From positions 248,001 to 312,000 of the forward strand of contig NZ_JBPPGG010000003.1 of assembly GCF_051304405.1 (NCBI RefSeq): 64,000 bases of DNA, read 5' to 3'. The translations under genes and the position numbers were made by a program. The notes below the pieces were generated by a model. The model saw only the letters and a list, made by a program, of their open reading frames with translations, did not search any database and was not told the origin of the DNA. Shown piece after piece: positions 37,615 to 44,530 of this stretch (its first letter is position 1; each line of letters begins with the position of its first letter). The DNA is from Pedomonas sp051304405 (GTDB lineage: Bacteria > Pseudomonadota > Alphaproteobacteria > Sphingomonadales > Sphingomonadaceae).

Positions 37615-37680
37615 TTCATCCTCCCCTCACGGCCCTGCACGTGTTCCCGGGCCGCAGACACACTTCCCCGGCTTTTCTGA

Positions 37681-37694
37681 TGATACCGGTGGAC
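37681..37694. promoter_or_regulatory. LacI-regulon operator, site 3 (TonB receptor, proximal)
   Basis: TGATACCGGTGGAC, 67 bases upstream of the receptor start; left half and core perfect, right half degenerate. Confidence 0.62.
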
Positions 37695-37859
37695 AGAACG
37701 CGACGCTAAAACCGGTGCCTGTGCAGCACCACGCACAAAAAAGCAGGGAAAGGAGCCAGGTCTCAGGCCGCGGTCGCGCGGCACGGCGATGGGTCCCCCT
37801 CCCGGCGCAGGCCTGTTCTCGTTCTGGTGCCCGCCCCCACCGGCTCTGGTTCTTCGGCA

Positions 37860-37873
37860 AGTAACCGGTGTCA
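37860..37873. promoter_or_regulatory. LacI-regulon operator, site 4 (TonB receptor, distal)
   Basis: AGTAACCGGTGTCA; read on the minus strand it is TGACACCGGTTACT, with the strong half toward the esterase. It lies 179 bases from site 3, a spacing that could allow looping by a tetrameric LacI-type repressor. Confidence 0.62.
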
Positions 37874-37949
37874 TTTATTAGAATGACAAGATTATACGGA
37901 ACTGTCAATGCGCGCCGTGCGGCCTGCCGCTGCGGCCGGCAAGCCCCTG

Positions 37950-39518
37950 TCAGGTGCCTGGCTGCACGTAGGGCACCTTGGCAAACAGGCGGCGTTCCGC
38001 AGCGCGCGGGTCGTTTTCGACGCGCGGGTTGGCGTCGAAAATCAGGGTGGCCCGCTCAGGCAGGCGATAAGGGGGCCACATCCCCCCCGTCGCGCCGTTG
38101 GGGTCACCGTGGCGGGCGAAGTCGACAAACGCCCGCTGCATGGCGTCGCTGACAGCCCGCGCCTCCGGCCCGGTGCCGGTGCGCGAGTCCCTTGCCTCCA
38201 GCGTGCCGAAGACGAGGCCGATGTCGAGGCTGTGGAACGCGCCCCAGCGGCCGCCGTCCACCGGCGAGCGGTAGTTGAGCTGGTAGACCCAGGTGGGCGC
38301 GGGCACCGCGTCCCGCATCTCCGCCTCGATCACCTGCCCGCGCCAGGAGCGCCCCGCCGTGGTGGCGGCGAAGTAGATGTCGCTCGGCCCGTAGGCGGGG
38401 AACAGGCGGCGGTATTCGGCGATCACATGCTCGGGCAGGATGTCCACCACCAGCCCCTTGGCCAGCGCCTCGGGCAGCTGCTCCCAGGTGAGGGAGAAGC
38501 GCGGGTCGTCCGGCCCGCGCACGAAGGCGCGGGTTTCGTCCAGCGTGTTGCCGAGGATCATGGGGATGTGGGCGGAGAGCGGGTTGGCATCCGGCCAGAA
38601 GGGGTGGCGCGTCAGCCAGGTCTCGTCGAGCACCGGGCCGAAGTAGACCGGCCCGTCCAGCACCGGGTCGGCCGCCGAGAGGCCCTCGACCAGCGCCTCC
38701 GCCGGCAGCTCCAGCAGCCGCTCGGGCGCGGTCTCCGGCACCTTCAGCGCCGCCAGCCAGGCGCGCGCCCGGGCCGTGGCGTGGAGCGGGCCGGATGCGG
38801 TCACCTGCTGGCCGCTCATGGTGGCGGCGCGGTGGAACAGGCCCTGTGCCGCCGGCATCCCCATGAGCGTTGCGATCTTGGCCCCGCCGCCCGACTGGCC
38901 GAACAGCATCACCCGGTCCGGGTCGCCGCCGAAGGCGGCGATGTTGTCCCGCACCCACCGGAGCGCGAGCACGATGTCCAGCATTCCGGCGTTGCCCGAG
39001 TCGGGGAAGCGGGGCGAGAGGCGGGCGAGGTAGGCATAACCGAAGGCGTTCAGCCGGTGGTTGACCGTCACCACCACCACGTCGCCGCTGGCGGCGAGCC
39101 GCGCGCCGTCGGTGAGCGGATGGGCGCCCGAGCCCGAGGCGTAGGCGCCGCCGTGGAGGTAGACCATCACCGGGCGGCGCGCCCCGTCCAGACCCGGCGT
39201 CCAGACGTTGAGGAACAGGCAGTCCTCGCTGGTGGGCTCGTCGATGCGGGTCTGCGGGCAGGCGGGGCCGAAGGCCAGCGCGTCGCGCACGTCCGTCCAC
39301 GGCGCGGGCGGGCGCGGTGCCTGGAAGCGGGCGGGGCGCGTGTCCGCCCCGTAGCGGATGCCCTTGAACACGCAAAGGCCGTCCTGCCGCAGGCCGCGCA
39401 CCCGGCCATGGCGCGTGGCGGCCACGGGATCGCCGCCCGCGCGGGCGAGCGCCGGTGCGGCGGCAAGCGATAGCCCCGCGCCCAGCACGGCGCGGCGGGT
39501 CAGGTACAGGTCTGCCAT
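37950..39518 (-). CDS. Exported type B carboxylesterase
   Basis: A 522-residue esterase/lipase of the carboxylesterase B family. The N-terminus LTRRAVLGAGLSLAAAPALA is a likely Tat or Sec signal. Family motifs are EDCLFLNVWTPG near residue 98, the oxyanion HGGAY, the nucleophile elbow FGQSGGGAKI near 205 and the catalytic His in WGAFHSLDIGLVFG near 430. It may remove acetyl, methyl or feruloyl esters from pectin. GGGGGAGAGGAC precedes the ATG, and it follows kdgK by 54 bases, so it is probably the last gene of kduI-kduD-kdgK-esterase. Confidence 0.85.
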   Translation of the reverse strand: MADLYLTRRAVLGAGLSLAAAPALARAGGDPVAATRHGRVRGLRQDGLCVFKGIRYGADTRPARFQAPRPPAPWTDVRDALAFGPACPQTRIDEPTSEDCLFLNVWTPGLDGARRPVMVYLHGGAYASGSGAHPLTDGARLAASGDVVVVTVNHRLNAFGYAYLARLSPRFPDSGNAGMLDIVLALRWVRDNIAAFGGDPDRVMLFGQSGGGAKIATLMGMPAAQGLFHRAATMSGQQVTASGPLHATARARAWLAALKVPETAPERLLELPAEALVEGLSAADPVLDGPVYFGPVLDETWLTRHPFWPDANPLSAHIPMILGNTLDETRAFVRGPDDPRFSLTWEQLPEALAKGLVVDILPEHVIAEYRRLFPAYGPSDIYFAATTAGRSWRGQVIEAEMRDAVPAPTWVYQLNYRSPVDGGRWGAFHSLDIGLVFGTLEARDSRTGTGPEARAVSDAMQRAFVDFARHGDPNGATGGMWPPYRLPERATLIFDANPRVENDPRAAERRLFAKVPYVQPGT

Positions 39519-39572
39519 GTCCTCTCCCCCTCCCCCGGTCTTGCGATGGATGACCTTCCGATGGCTGGCCCG

Positions 39573-40601
39573 TCAGCGGCGCACGTCGAACGCGCCGCCC
39601 TCCAGAAACCCTTCCATGTCCCCCGCGCTCACCAGCGCCAGATCCCCCGGCACGCCGTGCTTCAGCGCGGCGGCGGCGAGGCCGAGGCGCACCACGTCCC
39701 GCTCGGGGCGGCCGGTGAGCAGCCCGTGCAGGATGCCCGCCGCGAAGGCGTCCCCGCCGCCGATGCGGTCAACGATGGGGGCCACGTGCACCGGGTCGGC
39801 GATGTGGCTGGCGTCGCGCGTGAACAGGCGGGCGGAGAGAATGTGGTGATCGACCGTCACCTGCTCGCGGGTGGTGCTGGCGATCCAGCGCGCCTGCGGG
39901 AAGGCCGCGAAGGCGGCGTCCGCTGCCGCGCGCGGCGAGTCCGGGCCCTCGAAGGTCCGGCCGAGCACCAGGCCGAAGTCGCGCCGCCCGCCGAAGATCA
40001 CGTCCGCGTGGGAGAGCAGCGCGCCGATGATGGCGGGCGCGTCGCCGCCCCATTCGGCCCACAGCTTGGCGCGGTAGTTGCAGTCGAAGGAGACGGCAAT
40101 GCCCTTCGCCCTGGCCGCCTGCACCGCCCGCAGGGCGGCCTTCGCGCCGTTCTCGCCCAGCGCCGCGTTGATGCCCGAGAGATGGAGCAGCGTTGCGCCC
40201 GCCAGCGCCGTGTCCCAGTCCACCGCCTCCGGCTCGGCGAGGGCGAAGGTGGAGCCCGCCCGGTCGTAGAGCACGTCAGACGGGCGATGGATCGCGCCGG
40301 TCGTCAGGAAATAGAGCCCCATGCGCCCCGGCCGAAGCACGGCGTGGTCGGTGGAGACGCCGTAGCGGCGCAGCTCGCCGAGCGCGGCGTGGCCGAGCGC
40401 GTTGTCCGCCGCCACCGTCGCCATGGCGACGCGGTGGCCGAGCCGGGCCAGCCCCACCGCCACATTGGCCTCCGCCCCGCCGACGAACACGTCGAGGTGG
40501 GGGCGCTGGAGCAGCTGCTCGCGCCCCGGCGCGCCGAGGCGCAGCAGCACCTCGCCGAAGCAGACGACCGTGCCGCCCTGTTTCCCGAGATCGGCCGTCA
40601 T
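39573..40601 (-). CDS. kdgK: 2-keto-3-deoxygluconate kinase
   Basis: A 342-residue PfkB-family sugar kinase. The start CFGEVLLRLGAPG and the substrate site VGGAEANVAVGLARLG near residue 42 are KdgK-like, and the anion hole with catalytic Asp is DRIGGGDAFAAG near residue 290. It phosphorylates KDG to KDPG, linking KduD and Eda. The ATG at 40601 overlaps the kduD stop (TGATG); another ATG at 40616 is possible. Confidence 0.9.
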   Translation of the reverse strand: MTADLGKQGGTVVCFGEVLLRLGAPGREQLLQRPHLDVFVGGAEANVAVGLARLGHRVAMATVAADNALGHAALGELRRYGVSTDHAVLRPGRMGLYFLTTGAIHRPSDVLYDRAGSTFALAEPEAVDWDTALAGATLLHLSGINAALGENGAKAALRAVQAARAKGIAVSFDCNYRAKLWAEWGGDAPAIIGALLSHADVIFGGRRDFGLVLGRTFEGPDSPRAAADAAFAAFPQARWIASTTREQVTVDHHILSARLFTRDASHIADPVHVAPIVDRIGGGDAFAAGILHGLLTGRPERDVVRLGLAAAALKHGVPGDLALVSAGDMEGFLEGGAFDVRR

Positions 40602-41356
40602 CAGCGGGCGAGCCATCCGCCGTCCACCGCCAGGATATGGCCGTGGACGTAGTCCGATGCCCGGCTGGCGAGGAACACCGCCGCGCCGCCCAGATCCGCC
40701 GGCTGGCCCCAGCGCCCGGCCGGGATGCGCTCCAGGATGGCGCGGTTGCGGGTCTCGTCCGCCTGGAGGGCCGCCGTGTTGTTGGTGGCGAAGTAGCCCG
40801 GGGCGATGGCGTTGACGTTCACCCCGCGCCCGGCCCACTCGTTGGCGAGCAGCCGGGTGAGCCCGGCGACGCCCGACTTGGAGGCGGTGTAGCTGGGCAC
40901 ACGGATGCCGCCCTGGAAGCTGAGCATGGAGGCGATGTTGATGATCTTGCCCGCCCCCTGCGCCAGCATGTGGCGGCCCGCCGCCTGGCACAGGAAGAAC
41001 ACGGACTTCAGGTTGGTGTCGATGACCGCGTCCCAGTCCTCCTCGGTGAAGTCCACCGCGTCGGCGCGGCGGATGATGCCCGCGTTGTTGACGAGGATGT
41101 CCAGCCGGCCGAACGTCGCCAGCGTCTCCTCGACGATGGCGGAGACGGGCGCGATGGTGGAGAGATCAGCCTTGATGGCGTGGCAGCGGCGGCCGGCCGC
41201 CGCCACCAGCCCCCGCGTTTCGTCCATGGCGCTGCGGCCGACGGCGACGATGTCCGCCCCCGCCTGGGCCAGTGCCACGGCCAGCGCCTGGCCGAGCCCC
41301 GTGTTCGCGCCGGTGACGATCGCCGCCCGGCCGCTCAGGTCAAACGGATTGCCCAT
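40601..41356 (-). CDS. kduD: 2-dehydro-3-deoxy-D-gluconate 5-dehydrogenase
   Basis: A 251-residue short-chain dehydrogenase. The NAD site is VTGANTGLGQALA near residue 15, NNAGIIRRADAVDFTEEDWD near 90 is typical of KduD, and the catalytic Ser-Tyr-Lys set is IASML...PSYTASKSG near 140-160. It reduces 2,5-diketo-3-deoxygluconate to KDG. It is 12 bases after kduI and coupled to kdgK. Confidence 0.92.
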   Translation of the reverse strand: MGNPFDLSGRAAIVTGANTGLGQALAVALAQAGADIVAVGRSAMDETRGLVAAAGRRCHAIKADLSTIAPVSAIVEETLATFGRLDILVNNAGIIRRADAVDFTEEDWDAVIDTNLKSVFFLCQAAGRHMLAQGAGKIINIASMLSFQGGIRVPSYTASKSGVAGLTRLLANEWAGRGVNVNAIAPGYFATNNTAALQADETRNRAILERIPAGRWGQPADLGGAAVFLASRASDYVHGHILAVDGGWLAR

Positions 41357-41368
41357 GGCTCCGGCCTC

Positions 41369-42205
41369 TTATTTCAGCTGGCAGATGTCGAGGACATTCA
41401 TGTCCGTGTAGTCGAGGTTCTCGCCGCCCATCGCCCAGATGAAGGCGTAGGCGCGGGTGCCCGAGCCCATGTGCACCGACCACGGCGGGGAGATCACCGC
41501 CTCCTCGTTGCCGACGACGATGTGGCGCAGCGAGTCCGGCTCGCCCATGTAGTGGAACACCCGGTCGTCCGCCCCCAGGTCGAAGTAGAAGTAGATCTCC
41601 GAGCGGCGGTCATGCAGGTGCGGCGGCATGGTGTTCCACACCGAGCCCGGCCGCAGAATGGTGAGGCCCATCAGCAGCTGGGCGCTGTCGCACACGCCCG
41701 GAATCACCAGCTGGTAGATGGTGCGCTCGTTCGAGCCCTCGAGGCTGCCGCGCTCCAGCGGGTTGGCCTCGGCGATGGAAATCTTCTTCAGCGCCTTGGC
41801 CACGTGGGCGGGCGTCGAGGCCAGGTAGTAGCGGGCGGCCTCGCCCTCGAACACCACCTCCTTGCATCCCATTGGGATGTAGAGGCAATCGCGCGGCTCC
41901 ATCTCGAAGGTCTGGCCGTCCACGGTGATGCGGCCCCGGCCCATGCCGACGTTGACCGCTCCCAGCTCGCGCCGCTCCAGGAACGGGTGGCCCTTGGCGG
42001 AGGCCGGCTCGGTCTGCTCGGGCAGGCGCACCGCCTTGCCCGCCGGGGCGACGCCGCCGATCACGAACCGCTCGTTGTGCGAATAGTTGAGAACGATCTC
42101 GCCCTCACGGAACAGGCCGGTGATGAGATAGCGCTGGCGCAGCTCCTCGTTGGTGACGCTGTTCATCATGTCCGGGTGGGTGGCGTGGTAGACCTTCTGG
42201 AACAT
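41369..42205 (-). CDS. kduI: 5-dehydro-4-deoxy-D-glucuronate isomerase
   Basis: A 278-residue double cupin that isomerises 5-keto-4-deoxyuronate to 2,5-diketo-3-deoxygluconate. Marks are the N-terminal YHATHPDMMNSVTNEELRQR, ERRELGAVNVGMGRG and the zinc site TMPPHLHDRRSEIYFYFDL near residue 195, where His, His and Glu are ligands. The C-terminus NVLDICQLK is almost invariant in KduI. Regulon site 5 is 136 bases upstream; it heads the operon. Confidence 0.95.
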   Translation of the reverse strand: MFQKVYHATHPDMMNSVTNEELRQRYLITGLFREGEIVLNYSHNERFVIGGVAPAGKAVRLPEQTEPASAKGHPFLERRELGAVNVGMGRGRITVDGQTFEMEPRDCLYIPMGCKEVVFEGEAARYYLASTPAHVAKALKKISIAEANPLERGSLEGSNERTIYQLVIPGVCDSAQLLMGLTILRPGSVWNTMPPHLHDRRSEIYFYFDLGADDRVFHYMGEPDSLRHIVVGNEEAVISPPWSVHMGSGTRAYAFIWAMGGENLDYTDMNVLDICQLK

Positions 42206-42340
42206 GCAAATCCTTCCCCTCAAGGCGCTGTTGCGGCCGGCATCGCCCGCCTGCCGCGCCCGTTTTCTGTGTGTCCGGTGCCCTGGCACCCGTGTCGCCC
42301 CCGTCGGTGCGGCGCGTGCCATCGCGTGTCCTGCCCTAGT

Positions 42341-42354
42341 GGTAACCGGTGTCA
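42341..42354. promoter_or_regulatory. LacI-regulon operator, site 5 (kduI operon)
   Basis: GGTAACCGGTGTCA; on the minus strand TGACACCGGTTACC. The minus-strand TTGACA at 42350-42355 overlaps it and would make a perfect -35 element, so binding would block the kduI promoter. Confidence 0.68.
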
Positions 42355-42441
42355 AAAGCGGATGCAAGCCCCCCGGGTCGAGCCCCCGTGCGGGGGCGCC
42401 TCCGCACGCCGCGCGCTTGCCGGGATGTCAGGGCTGCGGGA

Positions 42442-43542
42442 TCAGCCGCGCGCCGGGCCGGTCGAGCCCCGGATGACGAGGCGCGGTTCAATGGGCTTGG
42501 CCGGGCGCTGCACCGTGCCGTCGCGGGCCTGCGCCAGCAGCAGCTGGGCGGCGGTGCGGCCCATGTCGCGGATCGGCCAGCGCACGGTGGTCAGCGGCGG
42601 CCACATGCGGGCGGCGAGCGGCGTATCGTCGAAGCCGATGACCGAAAGCTCGTCCGGGATGCGGATGCCGCGCTGGTTGGCCACGTGGTAGACACCCGCC
42701 GCCATTTCGTCGTTGGAGGCGAAGATCGCCGTCGGCCGGGGCTCCAGCCCCAGCAGATATTCGGCGCAGGCAACGCCCGATTCGAAATTGTAGCCGCCTT
42801 CCACCACATAGTCGGACGGCGGCTCCAGCCCCGCCTTGCGGAGCACGTCGCGAAAGCCGCTCCAGCGCTCGGCGGCGGAGCGGTATCCGTTGGGGCCGGT
42901 GATGACGCCGATGCGGCGGTGGCCAAGGGAGATGAGGTGCTGGGCCGCTTCGCCCGTGCCGATCTGGTCGTTGGAGGCGATCATGTGCTCCGGCTCGTCA
43001 AGCGCGGCGGAGGCGACGCGCACATAGGCGCAGCCCAGATCCTTCAGCAGCTCCACCAGCGCATCGTTCTCCGAGACCGGCGGCAGCAGCACCACGCCGA
43101 ACAGGCGCTGGCGCTCGACAAAGGCGCGCACGTCCGCGAACAGCGAGGGGCTGCCCCGGTCGCACGGATAGACCACCAGCTCGAAGCCGCTGCCGCGCAG
43201 GCCATCGAGAATGCCGTACTGCGAGTTGACGATGAACTGGGCGTTGGGATTGTCGTAGATCAGCCCGATGAGGAACGAGCGGCGGAAGGCAAGGCCGCGG
43301 GCCTGCGGGTCCGGCGTGAAGCCCAGTTCGTTGATGACCGCGTTCACCCGGTCCCGGGTTTCCGGGCGCACCAGCGGCGACTGGTTGATGACCCGCGAGA
43401 CCGTCTTTTTCGACACCTTGGCGATCCGGGCGATGTCATTGATGGTCACCCGCCGCCGAAGAAGGTTGCGCTCCTGTTCCGCCCCCCTGGCCTGTTCCGC
43501 ACCCTTGATCTGCTCGACGTCCTTCACGTTCCCTGAACTCAC
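42442..43542 (-). CDS. LacI-family transcriptional regulator of uronate use
   Basis: A 366-residue repressor. The DNA-binding head VTINDIARIAKVSKKTVSRV lies near residue 34, with the hinge NELGFTPDPQARGLA near 75. The periplasmic-binding-protein-like effector domain follows (LIGLIYDNPNAQF, ASNDQIG, ITGPNGYRSAAERW, IFASNDEMAAGV, ELSVIGFDDTPLAARMWPPLTTV). It lies between the kduI operon and eda, and the only repeated CG-centred palindrome nearby flanks its targets, so it is the likely owner of that site. The GTG start at 43542 is uncertain; a GTG at 43527 is also possible. Confidence 0.88.
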   Translation of the reverse strand: MSSGNVKDVEQIKGAEQARGAEQERNLLRRRVTINDIARIAKVSKKTVSRVINQSPLVRPETRDRVNAVINELGFTPDPQARGLAFRRSFLIGLIYDNPNAQFIVNSQYGILDGLRGSGFELVVYPCDRGSPSLFADVRAFVERQRLFGVVLLPPVSENDALVELLKDLGCAYVRVASAALDEPEHMIASNDQIGTGEAAQHLISLGHRRIGVITGPNGYRSAAERWSGFRDVLRKAGLEPPSDYVVEGGYNFESGVACAEYLLGLEPRPTAIFASNDEMAAGVYHVANQRGIRIPDELSVIGFDDTPLAARMWPPLTTVRWPIRDMGRTAAQLLLAQARDGTVQRPAKPIEPRLVIRGSTGPARG

Positions 43543-43645
43543 CGCCCATCCCCATCTCAACGCCGTGAACCAGCGCCCTATCCTCGCACCCCACCATTGC
43601 GAACCCTTTTGGATAGCGCAAGCGCAGTCGTGCGCCCTGATTTGA

Positions 43646-43659
43646 TGACACCGGTTGCA
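43646..43659. promoter_or_regulatory. LacI-regulon operator, site 6 (regulator promoter side)
   Basis: TGACACCGGTTGCA, 104 bases upstream of the LacI gene. A further half-like CCCGGTGTCC follows at 43660-43669, so this may be a double site used for autoregulation. Confidence 0.62.
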
Positions 43660-43742
43660 CCCGGTGTCCACCATTGGTTGTGACAGCCCCCAGCCGCCGG
43701 TGCCGGGGCCCAAAACAGCGAAACGCCGCCCTGTCTGGCTCT

Positions 43743-43756
43743 TGACACCGGTATCA
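43743..43756. promoter_or_regulatory. LacI-regulon operator, site 7 (eda promoter)
   Basis: TGACACCGGTATCA, palindromic at all but one pair. The overlapping TTGACA at 43742-43747 is a perfect -35, with a weak CTTGAT 17 bases further. It lies 77 bases before eda and 97 bases from site 6. Confidence 0.74.
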
Positions 43757-43833
43757 TTGCGTTGCTTGATGCGTAACATCCATTTCAAACCCTTCACGTT
43801 GAACCCATAATCACTCAACCCACAGGTGCCCGG

Positions 43834-44478
43834 ATGTCTGTTGATCCCGCCGCAGTTGCCGCTGTCCTCACCCGCGCGCCGGTTATCCCGGTGCTGGCGA
43901 TCGAGGAGGTCCGCCACGCCGTCCCGCTGGCCGAGGCGCTGGTGGCAGGCGGCCTGCCGGTCATCGAGGTGACGCTGCGCACCCCCGCCGCGCTGGAGGC
44001 CATCCGCGCCATGGCGCAGGTGGAGGGCGCGATCGTCGGCGCCGGCACAGTGCTGGACCCGGACGGCCTCGCCCGCGCGGTTGACGCGGGCGCGCGGTTC
44101 ATCGTCAGCCCCGGCCTCACCGACCGGCTGGCGCAGGCGGCGAACCGGGTGGGCGTGCCGTTCCTGCCGGGCGTCGCCACCGCGGGCGAGATCATGCGCG
44201 CGCTCGACCACGGCCTCACCCATCTGAAATTCTTCCCGGCCGAGACCAGCGGCGGCGCGGCGGCGGTGAAGGCGTTCGCCGGTCCGTTCGGGGCGGTGCG
44301 CTTCTGCCCGACCGGCGGCATCACCCCGGAGACGGCGCCCGGCTATCTCGCCCTGCCGAACGTGCTGTGCGTTGGGGGCACGTGGATCGCGCCCCGGGAC
44401 GCGCTCGCCCGGCAGGACTGGGCCGCCATCCGCCGTCTGGCTGCCGGGGCCGCCGCGCTGCGCCCGGCCGCCGGCTAG
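43834..44478 (+). CDS. eda: KDPG (and probably KHG) aldolase
   Basis: A 214-residue class I aldolase that splits KDPG into pyruvate and glyceraldehyde-3-phosphate. E45 (in IEVTLRT) and the Schiff-base lysine K132 (in THLKFFPAE) match E45 and K133 of E. coli Eda, and the phosphate loop FCPTGGITPE is intact. It is divergent from the LacI gene and followed by ppc 52 bases later on the same strand. Site 7 covers its promoter. Confidence 0.94.
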   Translation: MSVDPAAVAAVLTRAPVIPVLAIEEVRHAVPLAEALVAGGLPVIEVTLRTPAALEAIRAMAQVEGAIVGAGTVLDPDGLARAVDAGARFIVSPGLTDRLAQAANRVGVPFLPGVATAGEIMRALDHGLTHLKFFPAETSGGAAAVKAFAGPFGAVRFCPTGGITPETAPGYLALPNVLCVGGTWIAPRDALARQDWAAIRRLAAGAAALRPAAG

Positions 44479-44530
44479 CCTGCCGGACCGGACAGGGAGC
44501 AGCCGCCAAGGGAAGGGAAAGGAGCCCGCC

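Larger units (their letters stand above)
37615..37949. other. 335-base regulatory gap before the TonB receptor gene
   Basis: No gene seen. The gap lies between the 3' end of the carboxylesterase gene and the receptor start and contains regulon sites 3 and 4. It is the only gap inside the minus-strand kdu to GH43 series longer than 130 bases, so the receptor has its own promoter. Confidence 0.6.
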
